In this document: positions 33,994 through 45,574 of the stretch, in pieces
How positions within the stretch are numbered: position 1 is the first letter of the stretch
How the letters are laid out: each line of letters begins with the position of its first letter
NCBI RefSeq assembly: GCF_002127325.2
Contig: NC_035435.2
Coordinates: 115,493,671 to 115,557,670 of the forward strand
DNA: 64,000 nt
Direction: 5' to 3'
From: Helianthus annuus
Taxonomy: Eukaryota > Streptophyta > Magnoliopsida > Asterales > Asteraceae
Position numbers and translations under genes: made by a program
The notes under the pieces: model-generated
Seen by the model: only the letters and a program-made list of their open reading frames with translations
What the model was told of the DNA's origin: nothing
Database searches by the model: none

Positions 33994-35235
33994 CTAGTGG
34001 TCACGTTTCTTCTTTTTGCCCTTTAGCAGATTCGCCAAGCCCTTGAGAAATCCTCGGTGGCTTTTCTTTTCTTCTTCGAACTCTCTCTCCACACGATCTA
34101 GTCGATGGAGTATTTCTTCCTGTTCAGGAGGAGAGAATCGTGGTTGTGGCGCTTGATGCGGAACTGGAGGTCTGGGAGGTATTGGATACCCATGAGCTGA
34201 GTAGTCCGGTGGTCCCATGTTTCCATGTGCTCCGTCAGGGTAGCGCGCATTATATCTAGCCGACACCACATATGGGTCGCGCTCATAGCCGTAGTTGTAT
34301 TGTGCTTGTGACGGTTCGAACGGGTTGTAAGCCGTCGGACCCGTATAAGCAGGTATGGGTTGGTCATACCCAAATGGTGGCGAATTTCGTGCAGTAGGTG
34401 CGGAGTTCGCTTCTTGTATAGGACTTGAAGGTCCTTCTTCATGTAGTGGCGGATAGTGGCTACTACTAGAATGTCGAGGAGTGCTGAAGTGGTTACCCCC
34501 TCCTCCTCGTGTAGACATACGAGCATTGGTCCTCCTACGCCTCGGCGGATCAGGTATTACTGGTTGTGCCGGTGGCGGAGGTGGTGGCGTAACTGCCTCA
34601 AAGCGTGAATCCTCAGATGGATCCTGTGGATGTCTCGGTTGCGATGTCTGATGAGATGGTGTGTGGTACCACTCATGTCGGTCAAACAAGGCCATAAAGC
34701 TGTCTGGGCCTTGATACTGTGGACCATGATATGAAGATCCATCCGATACTTCTATCGGATGCGTGGGCGTACCACGAGCTGGTTCAGTTGGATCCTCATC
34801 TTCCTCCATGGGATCTTCAGAAAAATGGTCTTGTGGCCCTAGTGGAACAAAACCTGAAGGTTCCTGTATGTAGTCAGCCGGATTAAACTGAGCTACGTAG
34901 TATGGACTAGGGTCGTCGTAGTTCCGGTGTGATACCGATCGTTGTAGAGGTATGAAGGAAGGTTGTGGGTTGTTGGGATTATTTTCTGAATCTGGTCCAA
35001 AGGAGTGCCGGTAGGATGGCGTTGAGCTGTGCGAAGTGGAATGCCTCGCTGGTTCGTAAAGATCTCTTCGTCGTTGCGGCTCTTCGCTTCGTGTCATCGA
35101 AGGATGTCTTGTACCAGATGGTCCAGCTTCTTGATCGTGATGTGTCACGATTTCTCCTCGGCCTCTTCTTCCCCTTCCTCTTCCTCGGAATATAACAGGT
35201 GGCATTTTCCTGCTCCAAAACTTATTAAAAATCAA
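33994..35235 (-). CDS. Extra ORF upstream of gag, 413 aa, unknown function
   Basis: An uninterrupted frame that begins about 125 bp downstream of the primer site and ends about 1.3 kb before gag. A second in-frame Met at residue 11 is an alternative start. Residues 15-27 form an RG-rich patch (RGRGRGRRGRG). The long middle is rich in Pro, Ser, Tyr and His and looks disordered, with a run of six prolines near 215. The C-terminus has a predicted helix with heptad-like charge (LHRLDRVEREFEEEKK) and a lysine-rich tail (KGKKKKRDH). The composition suggests RNA or nucleic-acid binding and self-association, which is inference only. No homology to Gag, protease or envelope is evident. Another decayed extra ORF occupies the same place in the element at the right edge. 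Confidence 0.8.
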   Translation of the reverse strand: MIFNKFWSRKMPPVIFRGRGRGRRGRGEIVTHHDQEAGPSGTRHPSMTRSEEPQRRRDLYEPARHSTSHSSTPSYRHSFGPDSENNPNNPQPSFIPLQRSVSHRNYDDPSPYYVAQFNPADYIQEPSGFVPLGPQDHFSEDPMEEDEDPTEPARGTPTHPIEVSDGSSYHGPQYQGPDSFMALFDRHEWYHTPSHQTSQPRHPQDPSEDSRFEAVTPPPPPPAQPVIPDPPRRRRTNARMSTRGGGGNHFSTPRHSSSSHYPPLHEEGPSSPIQEANSAPTARNSPPFGYDQPIPAYTGPTAYNPFEPSQAQYNYGYERDPYVVSARYNARYPDGAHGNMGPPDYSAHGYPIPPRPPVPHQAPQPRFSPPEQEEILHRLDRVEREFEEEKKSHRGFLKGLANLLKGKKKKRDH

Positions 35236-35360
35236 ATCGAAAATAAAGACAAAAAGGAGTATTAATCCGAATTTGTCCTATGTTCTTGTCTAGACTCAAG
35301 TATGTGCAATTGTGTCACTGAGATTAAACACATTAGGATAGTGTTTAATTTACTCAGTGT

Positions 35361-35374
35361 TGGCTCTGATACCA
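35361..35374 (-). other. Primer binding site (initiator tRNA-Met)
   Basis: On the minus strand TGGTATCAGAGCCA lies 3 bp inside the 5' LTR. It is complementary to the 3' end of plant initiator tRNA-Met. Confidence 0.9.
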
Positions 35375-35377
35375 ACC

Positions 35378-38300
35378 TGTCACACCCCGATTTCCACGTG
35401 TCTCACCGGTGGGCCCGGTGGGGGATTTCCGTGACGATGTTGGCAACAATATAGTCAAACCACACAATTATATAATGCACAGCGGAAGCATAAGATAAAT
35501 ACATAAATTTCAACCTCTGAATAATATCAATGTATTACAGAGTTGAATATCCACAGTGGATCGTAAATACAGTTAAAGTATTGTTCCATTAGATACTGCA
35601 ATCAAGCTTGCGAGGCTTATCCCGACGCTAGGGAGCTAATACCAGCCAATTACGTTTAGGTACCTGCACTTAATCTTTTTGGGGAAAATACGTCAGTTTA
35701 CACTGGTAAATACATTCAACTGACACATTTGAAAATGTTTATTAAAATTGATTTGAATGCACAAGGCACAAACTCTTTTATAACTTGGGAAAATTCATAA
35801 TGATCTTGTGAACGTTTTACATGTTCTTTTATGCGTTCAGTAGCCCGGGTCGTGCCGGGTTAAAGATTTATAGACATACCACGTTTGCGTAAAACCGTAG
35901 TACAGAAACCAACGGCTACGTCTTTTAGTTTTAATGTCGACACTTTATACCGGGTGTACGCCTACACCGGGATGTCGATGGTCGTGGCCATTTCGTAAAA
36001 TGATGCCAAGGATATCCGGGACAACGGTCATTAAACCCCCCAAAGGCTTATAAGCAACAAAACTGTTTAAATGAGCCAATCATATTATTTAGTTATCCAC
36101 CTAAGCGATGGATGAATATAATGCTCAATCAAGCGGTATTAATATACCGTAACCCAAGCCCATATAGGGGAAATAAGTCAAAAGTATTTACCTTTGCAAG
36201 TATTAATCCTTAATTTAGATCAAGTCACCGATAGCTTTTACTGGGGCTCCTAATCTGGAACGAAGGTTTTAATTAACCTCTTAGAATCCTAACGGTCCTT
36301 GTATTAGCCGTAGCTTAAACCGGTTGATTCCGATATATAGATATGGTTAATTCACACGAAAAGGCGAAAACCGAGAATGGAGTATGATTTGGACCCAACA
36401 AGTTCAGAGACTTGTTTTATATGGGTTTATAGTTCATACTCTGGATTTTGGGGTTCAAATAGTATACTTTGACCCATATCGGCTATTGCACGAAAACTAG
36501 TTCCGTGGGCCGTACCGTGTGCGCAAATAGGCGAAACGGTTAACCATAAGAGTCGTACGCTTATTTCCTAAGTCAATGTGCCTTAAAAGTATTTTGGTAT
36601 CAGTAGGATACCTCCCGTAATGCCCGTAACGAGTTTAAGTTAAGATTATGCCCCGTAGGGGCTTTTCGGTCATTTAAAAGACTTTAGAAGGGATTTTCGA
36701 GTTCTACAGGAAATCTGAGTTTCCCGAACAGCTTATAAAGCTTAAAATACTTTATTCATTATTTAAAACCAGTGGCAACTGGAATCGGGTCAAAAGACCT
36801 TGTAGAACTCCCGTTTTGGCCAAAAAGGGCATATTCGGTATTTACCGAACCGTAGCCATAACCGCAGGTTATGAGCAAGGTAAAAATTATTAAAAATCTT
36901 TAAAATTCCCAAAATATTATTTTACCACAGTGGGTAAAAGTTTTAGTGACGAAAACTTGGGTTAGATGGGCGTTATGCTAATTGCGCCGTTAATTACAAA
37001 ACTTTCTTAAAAGTGCGCCTTTTAGCATAACTCTCATTCTAGACCTCGGATTGACGTGAAACTTCAGGGACATGCTTATAATTTAATAAGCAAGGTTTTG
37101 GTCCATTCACGTGTCCGAAATACTCGTTTTAATTTTAAAAGGCCGTTACGGTCAACTTTTAGGCGAATGACGGAAATGCGCTAAAGACTCGGATAACTCA
37201 TGAACCGACCACAGAGGCTTATACCAACATGTGACCTGGTCCTAAGAGAGTCCTAAGGTATATTTATACCTCACTAAAACGGGTCAGAACTGAAGTCAAA
37301 GCAAAAGTCAAACTTTTGCGACTTTCGGCTCCGAACCGGTTCTATATAGTAAATGATCGATTCAAACGAGCGCAAACAGGTTTATATACTTATTATCATG
37401 TTTTATGATTGTCAAAACAGGTTCCATAACATATACATTACAGATTATGCTTAAATCGCTAAAATAGCTTTCTGTTGACTTTTTAACCGCACGTTTGACT
37501 CGATAATTGACATAGTTAGAGTGGTGATCAGGGGGAACCCTTTTAGAGGTTTAATACCCACATAAATACCAACTCATAACCATTTTTGATTCGTCATAAG
37601 ACTGAACCATTTGCAAGATATTGCAATGACAACCGTTAGTTACGACGGTTGAGTTTTTAGCTAAGAACTAAGCAAAAACTGAAGTATGAATGATCAAAGT
37701 AACTTACAGAAGCTAAGGCTTGAATATATAGCAGAGAAGAAGACTTGTATGCCTTAGAAATAATCAGATGAGAGTGTTTGTGTTGTGGTGAACTTATGAA
37801 CATATGCCTTGCTATTTATAGCCAAAGACCAAGCTCAAGATCACTCCACATCACTCTACAACTGAAATGGGATGAATGGCATGTGTCCTAGGGGTGTATG
37901 GGTCGAGTAGGGGGCACCCATGCTGCCATAATTGATCAAATGATCGTTCAAAAGTGCCAAAAGCCAAGTAGTTACAAGGTTTCTGCATCTGGGCACTTTA
38001 CGCGGCCCGCATGGGAGATCCCATACTTTTTAACGCGGGTCGCCTAAAGTTAAGAAATCAGGCGAGTTATAAGGGAGGCTCGCGGCCCGCCTCAACTTAT
38101 GTTGAAACTTCACGCGGGTCGCCTAAGGTTATATTTTCAGGATTTTTAAATCTTTTTGTAATTATTACAGAATCTGGCCATTAATAACGAAATCTTTCGT
38201 AATGATTCGCCTGACCTTTCGGTTTTGAAGGGGTAACTTTGCGGTTTGGCCCTCGGTTATTTACCGATAGGGGCCTCGGGTTAATTACCCGCTTTATTAA

Positions 38301-38768
38301 GTCCCCGGTTATTTATTAATTATTTTGGAAAGCCTTAACTTTCACTGTTTACGCTTTTAACCCTTCTTCTACGAATTCGATCGTAACTTTCTCGTTTCAT
38401 ATCGAAACTTCGCGAAATTCATATATATTATTTTAGTGAGGGTATAACACCGTTACAAAGTCTTTGGAACGTTAAAGGGTCACTCAGAGGTATTATTAAA
38501 CATGTTGACACAGTTAACCCCTGTAGTTTGTAATCTCTCACTTTCTTCTGCGTTTTAGTTTTGTACGATCTATAATTTATTCGTTTGAAGGTTTAAGCAT
38601 TATTTAGGGATACTATACAGTATATTCACCCTTGTTGACATTTATAACCCTCGAATTTATATACTTTCAAGGTTTGTCAAAATTAGTCCTTTATTTATTA
38701 TAGATGCCACGTGTAAACAAATGACACGTGTTAACACATCATTGGACACAAAAATTCGAGGTGTTACA
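35378..38768 (-). repeat. 5' LTR of the Tekay-like element
   Basis: 3391 bp, colinear with the 3' LTR except for one extra A near 35730 and three base changes that I noticed. TATA box at 37812-37820 on the minus strand. GC-rich GCGGGTCGC words at about 38000-38120 are upstream of it. Confidence 0.95.
37812..37820 (-). promoter_or_regulatory. Likely promoter TATA box of the full-length element
   Basis: TATAAATAG on the minus strand in the 5' LTR, about 950 bp from the LTR start, which leaves a long R-U5 of about 2.4 kb. Confidence 0.65.
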
Positions 38769-40543
38769 CTAACACTTTTGCAACACTAAAAACTCTCAAA
38801 ACATCCTCCAAACCGTAGCTGAAAGCAAAGGTTCGAGCAGATTGACACCCCTTCACGAAAATGAGCATAACTCACTCAATTCTTATCCGATTCACTTGAT
38901 TCTTTTTCCTACTTGCTTGGATAATCATGGGGTTCGATTCCTAGACTTCTCCTTGGAGAAATCAGACCTGGAAATGCCCCGAAATAGTCCATAAACTTTC
39001 TGTTTGATTTTTATGTTCTTCAAAACTTGTTTAAACCTATGCAACTTGTGTCTAACACATCTCATGCCTATGTCCTAATGCTTACAACTTATCCCATGGT
39101 TGGTTAAGCTTAAAAACAAGGTTGAGACATTTGAAATCAGAGGATTAAACCTCATAAACTTGGTGTTTTGTCTAGGGTTTCAACCCACAAATCATGTCAA
39201 ACATAGTCTTTGATACATGAGTGATTATGGAACAACTTGGGTTGTCCAAACATACAATCCTCACATGATTTGATGATTTCTATTAGTTAGTTTACTTTAC
39301 ATACATGTAAAGGCCTTAGTTCATGACCCTCCTTGGTTGTTTTTACATCAAGTGTAGTGGTGAACATCAAAGGGGTACCTAAATGGAAGCCTTGTCTTCC
39401 TACCCCATCCATGACACCCATGACTCAACTTGAGGTACCTAAATGAAGATGTAATCTTCTACCTCTTACTTAAATACTTGAACATTTGGACTTAATAATA
39501 TGTGTATAATATACGACCTACATACTATCTATGTACACTCGAATCTTTGATGTTGAAATCATATTCATTTGTCAAAGTAGTAGGTTATCATCTAAGGACC
39601 TAAACCTTGTTATGATTCTTATGGGTGTTCAACTCATAAAATCATTATAACCCATGAGGTTACCAAGTGTCATACAAGTGTTATGTGTGAAGATGAATAT
39701 TTTGATATAATATTTTCATGTCACTTTCATTCCAAATCTCGACTCTAAACATGCTTGAACTTAAACCCTTACGCATTCAACCTTCCAACCTCGGAAACTT
39801 TGTCACATTGGATAATCGGAAAACATATGCAAACTTTGTGAGTATACTCGTATTTCCCCTTTTTACTTTTACCACTTTTGGGGTGTAACATGTTTATCTA
39901 TCAACAAACTTACACATGAACATTTTGCTTAAACACACGAACATTCCTATAACATGCTTGTATACGTGATGGCTTGATACTTTAAACTTGGGTGAAACTT
40001 ATGTGTTGAATTTATCATTAACTTCGTACGAGCCAAACCGTGACATATGTAGCGCTATAGGATTAACGACCCGCCCTTTATCATCGGTAATGTCATGAGC
40101 ATATTGCGTTTCCTTGGTTTGATATGTTAGACACATGCCATGTTTAAACGTTTATCTTGAATCACATGCTTGCTATGAGGAATTGTTTAAAACTTATCTT
40201 TTGCTATGTAGGTATCAAACTTGTATACTCGCCTTTGCTTTTGCATTGAATTATTTTAAACATGTTACAGGTTGATGAGGATGATGCTAAGAAAAGAAGT
40301 AGCGTTGATGCCTAGATACACACATAGACGTTAGGGTTTAATATGTTGTATCAATTTTGTTATGTTGTCATGTTATTTTGTTACACTTGTTGTATTTGAA
40401 TTTCTTGTAATGTTGACAATTTATCTTATGAAATGAAATCGGATTATTTAAATACTTGTCGCAATTATTAGCGTTATGATGTCTCGAGCAATCTTCACAC
40501 TTCGTCTCATCCCGATGTTTCCGCCATTGGTTGGGGTGTGACA
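38769..40543 (+). repeat. LTR fragment (R-U5 side), plus orientation
   Basis: It ends GGTTGGGGTGTGACA at 40543, the usual gypsy LTR 3' end, and carries a GTTTCCGCC-containing terminal block. The start is truncated at the Tekay-like element, close to where transcription would begin. The LTR cuts the Tat element: coding sequence resumes directly at 40544. The expected upstream half, with the other copy of its target duplication, is not found. Confidence 0.65.
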
Positions 40544-40849
40544 CCAACTCCCAACTTTAACCGCGCCACGCAAGAAAGAACCACTTATCTTATACCTATC
40601 CGCCGCAGACAATGCGGTAGGTGCGGTACTCATAGTGGAGCGGGAGGGAGTTCAGACACCCATCTACTACATCAACAAAATGCTCAACGACCCAGAGACA
40701 AGGTACTCTATCATGGAGAAATTGGTACTCGCACTGGTACATGTATCGAGACGGTTACGACGTTACTTTGCAAATCACGTCATCACTGTATTAACCAACT
40801 ACAGGATCGGACTGATCCACTCCAAACCCGACATCTCTGGGAGATTAGC

Positions 40850-43800
40850 TATAACACTCTAGTTATTATTTTAAAGGTTTTCGTATAAATTACGAATACA
40901 GACATGTATTTAGTGTTAAGTATCCTTAGGAAATTCCGAGTAAATTAAAACTTTTACAATTCATAAGCTATTCTACAAACGTGATTGGATTCGTCGTTAA
41001 AATTTACAACGAGGCAACGTGCGGAAGCATGAGTCTTTATCGTGTTCGGTTCTTCATTGAGCTTGATCGTCTTCCGGCATCCCATAGTGTACCTACATTT
41101 CATAAACATGAAATGCTTAGTCATACAGGGGTTTAAACGTGTCTAAACGGGTCCGAGAAACAATTGATAACAAAATAACAATTTCAACCTGACCTCCACC
41201 GTAAATTACGGTGGCACCGTAATTTACGGTGGCACCGTAATTTACGGTGGCCACTGGTTTTACATGCCCCTACCGTAAACCAGTAGGGGGCTACCGTAAG
41301 ACTTTTCATCTCCACCGTAAATTATGGTGGCACCGTAATTTACGGTGGACCCTGCATCCAGCTTTTCCAATTTGCCGTAATTTTGACCCATTCATGTTTT
41401 TATCAAACGAAACATGTTTGTTTGATCCTTATTTTCACGGTAATCATAATTTCAATAATTCCTATCATATTAGGTTCAAGTCACGGGTTCCTTACGTATC
41501 TTAAACCCGTTTACGCTCATATGCATATTTTGACCCGTTAAGGATATTTATGCATATTTTGAGCATGAAACGCTTTCATCCGTTTCTAGCGTTATTATAC
41601 CACATTACTTATTATGAGATCTTTAACCACAACTAAATTTGTGGTGAGCTCAATGAGATGATCTATATAATCCGAGTTTTTCTCGTCGGATTGCTAATTT
41701 ACGACAAAGACTTATATTGAGTCTTTTGACCCAAGATTTACCCTTTTCATTCTATATACTTATTCAAAGTATTTGCTTGATCATATAACTTGTTTTTAAA
41801 CGACTCTTAAGGTTCATTTACTCGATTTTGCTTACGAGGGCGTTTTAGTCATCTTAAACCCTTTCTTAACAACAAAGGACTTTTCATGTTGTAATTGACC
41901 AAAATTCCACTGGTTGAACTAGGAATCTTGTTTAAATAGACATCATGTTCTTAAAACATAATGACAATAACCTAAATCATTCGGTTTACTTAAAAGATAA
42001 CCCAATGTCCATTTTAACTTGTTTAGCCCTCATTGAGCTTCAAGTTCTAATGATGATTTGACCAAATATACATACCTGGCTCGAATCAATATATTGATTC
42101 GTTTCGATACCTTGCCTTAGTAGCCGCTAAGCGATAGCGATGTACATATCCATCCGATATTTATTTCTATAATCACATAGCTCAACAATTATTAGTCAAT
42201 ATTGTCAAGGGTGATAATTTCACCTTTTGACCCGTTTGGTCTAAAGGACCATGAAGCTCTATGAGGTAGTATTTATTACCACCTTATCTATATGACTAAC
42301 TTCGGTTTACACCGTATAGTCGTTCTACTTGTAAATCATTTATTTATTTCTTTGACCCATTATAACCCAAGCTATAATGTGTCCCTCCCCAATTAGACGG
42401 TTATTGTTCACAAATGACCAAAGTGCCATTTTACCCTTACTATTTGCAATGGTTCACCTTATAAGGTAACCATTAAAAACTCATTATCTTTTAGTCATTT
42501 CATGACTAATCAACCACATTAGCTCCTTTTTATCCATTAAACATGATTTATGTCCATTGTCTTTTGTTCCGGACCGCACTTGCCGTGTCGGAACATCATA
42601 ATTTAAAACAAGACTTATTATTCACGACCTACAAACCAATAGGTATCAAGTAACTAAAATGTAAGCTTTACTTACCTTGCATCCGAATTGTGCTTTTCCT
42701 CCTTTCTTGATTTGTTTGACCCGCTTCCTTTCCCAAGCCTCCACCTAGCTCGTTAGGCGTCAAACTATTTTAAATCATTTACGAGGCGGTTAAATTAGTC
42801 ATAAAATCATGACTATTCCACCTCACTTATTTTCTATGCCGAAGCTACTATTCGGCTTCATGGTTAGTTAACTTAGCTTATCAAAAGTTAACTACTTTTT
42901 GATCACATGGTTTACGCAATTAAGTCGAATTAACATTATGATTAGAACCCGCTTTACCCCATCTTTCACGCAATTAGTCAAACAAGGGAATATGCGTTTC
43001 ATTTCAAAATTCATAATATGAATATTCACTTAGGCATTTTAACAAACACCTTGTGGGCATATTCTATAAAATCAACAATCAATTTTCATAACTAGTTATT
43101 TAGCCAAGCTTAATACCAATTAAGCATGTTCATATCAATTTTCACATTAACAAAATCTGAATTCACTTCCTAGAGCTCAAATTACACTAGAACAACAATC
43201 AAAATTCTAGTGTTTAACATATTCTTACAAAACCCACTTATCACCTTCAATGGTGATTGTGAATTAACAAGAATTAAGCAAAATTCCAACAAGTAATTGA
43301 CTAGGGTTTATCCCTAATCACTATCTCATTCCTATTTCATCCAAGCAACTATCATGCATCATGAATTTCGAGTTTCAAGTATTGATTCAGAATTTCAATT
43401 GGAATCATTCAACGAAATTTCACATACCTTATGATCATTTCACTGAGGTGATCACTAATCCATGCTTGGATTTCGATTTGGGACTGATTTGGCCTCTCAA
43501 TTTCTTGGATTTAGACTAGTTAGGGTTGAACAAAGGAGTTCCTTTGCTCCTGTGGAAAATGTCGACCAGAACACACACTTTAAGTGTGTGTTTTGGTGTT
43601 TAACTTTTATTTTAATAAAACATGTTTCTCAGTTGACAATATTAGTCCCTCATGTTTCCTTTTGTTCTAATGAAGCTATAACCATTAGTCACTTAAGCAC
43701 ATGCTACTAACTAGATTAATTATTCCTTGTTATTTTAGCGGGTTCAGAAAGTTATAACCCGTTATGTTTTTAAGTCCCGTTAACTCGGGCCTTTATAAAC

Positions 43801-43957
43801 TTATTTCCTTAAAATTATTCATTCACGTTTTATTAAATATTAGGTTTATTTATTAAATTCCTAATATTTACCGGGTTACTTCTACCGCTAACGGTACTTT
43901 ACCCGTCTTTTAGTATTAACGGGGTTTGATTAGTAAACCCGTTTTCGGGGTGTTACA
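40850..43957 (-). mobile_element. Solo LTR in Tat pol, minus orientation, 3.1 kb
   Basis: Flanked by the perfect 5-bp duplication TTAGC (40845-40849 and 43958-43962), and its removal restores the pol frame. It ends GGGTGTTACA. Its other end is TATAACACTC, probably TGTAACACTC after a TG-to-TA transition. The GTGCGGAAGCATGAG block near 41020 mirrors the GCGGAAGCAT block near the end of the Tekay-like LTRs, giving the minus orientation. Confidence 0.9.
41195..41350. repeat. Palindromic repeat cluster in the solo LTR
   Basis: About five copies of CACCGTAAATTACGGTG, a nearly perfect palindrome: three in tandem at 41196-41251 and two more at about 41312-41349, with diverged CTACCGTAA words between. 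Confidence 0.85.
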
Positions 43958-45574
43958 TTAGCAGAATGGGCCATTGAACTAGGCGCGTACACATTGACCT
44001 ACAAACCGCGTCCCGCGATCAAAGGCCAAGTTCTAGCTTATTTTATCGCCGAGGTACCGGCGAATCGCATCCAGGAATGCGAAGAAGAACAAAACCCCAC
44101 ACCACCACCATCCACAACAGATACTTGGGCACTATTTACCGATGGTGCATCCAATGAGGATGGTGCAGGTGCGGGTCTGCGACTCGTCAGCCCCGATGGC
44201 CAAGAACTCACCTACGCAATCCGCCTCGATTTTAAAAGCACAAATAACGAGGCAGAATATGAGGCTCTACTAGCAGGGCTGCGTCTGGCAGTTAAACTCG
44301 GCGTCCAACATTTGGAAGCACACGTTGACTCACTACTCGTTGTAGGGCAAATACGTGGCGACTATGCCGCAAAGGGGGATATTATGATCCTCTATCTCGA
44401 ACAAGCCCTACAACTGAAGGCAAAGTTCACTTCCTTTAATATCCGCCATATCAACAAGAGTAAAAACAAACCTGCGGATGCACTTTCAAAACTCGCATCC
44501 ACCAGTTTCCAACACTTGGCAAAGGAGATACGCATTGAGATTCTGTAGAACCCCTCAGTACCCCTGCGCCAAGTCAATGTCATCCAGTATGGTACAACAT
44601 CCTGGATGACACCAATCATTGCATACTTGCAATCAGGTGTTACTCCCGAAAGCAAGGCAGAGGCACGCAAGTTGCAATACAAAGCGTGCCATTATCAAAT
44701 GGGAGACGGTATTTTATACCGCAAATCATACCTGGGGCCACTCCTACGGTGCGTCGACCCCCAAGATGCCACGTATCTAATCAAAGAGATACACGGCGGA
44801 ATATGTGGCATACACCCGGGCCCACGCATGGTGGTGGCTAAAATCATGAATGTCGGGTACTAATGGCCTGGTATGCACCTGGACGCGGTCAAAGTCTTAC
44901 GCAAGTGTTTCAATTGCCAGCGGCATGCTCCCAAAACCTTGCGTCCCAAGAACAACCTGATCCCCGTCACCTCCGCATAGTCATTTCATAAATGGGCGAT
45001 CAATGTGGTGGGACCATTTCCAGACGCACCAGGTGCGGTGAAGTTTATCATAGTGGCTGTCGATTACTTTACAAAATGGGTAGAGGCAAAACCGCTCGCC
45101 TCGACCACCGCTACGATAACAAGGAAATTCGTTTGGGAACATATCATCTGTCGTTTCGGTTTACCGATGTGCATCGTTACCGACAACGGCACCAACTTCG
45201 CTGCCGAAGACTTTCAAAATTGGCTAAAGGAACTAAACATTGAACACATATTCTCCTCAGTGGCGCATCCGCAAGGGAATGGCCAAGTAGAGAGTATCAA
45301 TAAAAGTTTAGTCGAAGGCATTAAAGCACGATTGGGAACAGCCAGACGCGTCTGGGTCGATAAACTCCATAGTATCTTATGGGCTCACAGGACCTACCCA
45401 AAGACAAGTAACGGCGAAACACCCTTCAGCCTGGTCTATGGCTCGGAGGCGGTGATCCCCGCTGAAGTAGGTCTCCCTTCACCCCGAATGTTGGTTATCC
45501 ACAAGATAGACAATAGCGTTGAACGCAGGATTGACTTGGACCTCCTAGAGGAAAGGCGTGAAAACGTAGCAATC

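Larger units (their letters stand above)
24715..38768 (-). mobile_element. Full-length Tekay-like chromovirus LTR retrotransposon, 14.05 kb
   Basis: Minus-strand element with, in transcription order: 5' LTR (35378-38768), tRNA-iMet primer site, an extra 413-aa ORF, a leader with two tandem-repeat arrays, a single 1515-aa Gag-Pol frame ending in a chromodomain, a polypurine tract and the 3' LTR (24715-28104). By eye the LTRs differ by three substitutions and one single-base indel over about 3.39 kb, so insertion is very recent. All coding parts look intact and the copy could be autonomous. Unusually, the five bases outside the two ends differ (GATAT and CTAAC). The flanks are LTR fragments in opposite orientation. 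Confidence 0.95.

Noticed and set aside
38769..39890. Segment ending GGGGTGTAACA considered as the missing U3 of the LTR at 22087-24714
   Set aside because: It reads as a plus-oriented R-U5 that continues without a break to the LTR end at 40543. The TGTAACA at 39884-39890 is therefore more likely internal, and the flanking pentamers do not match.
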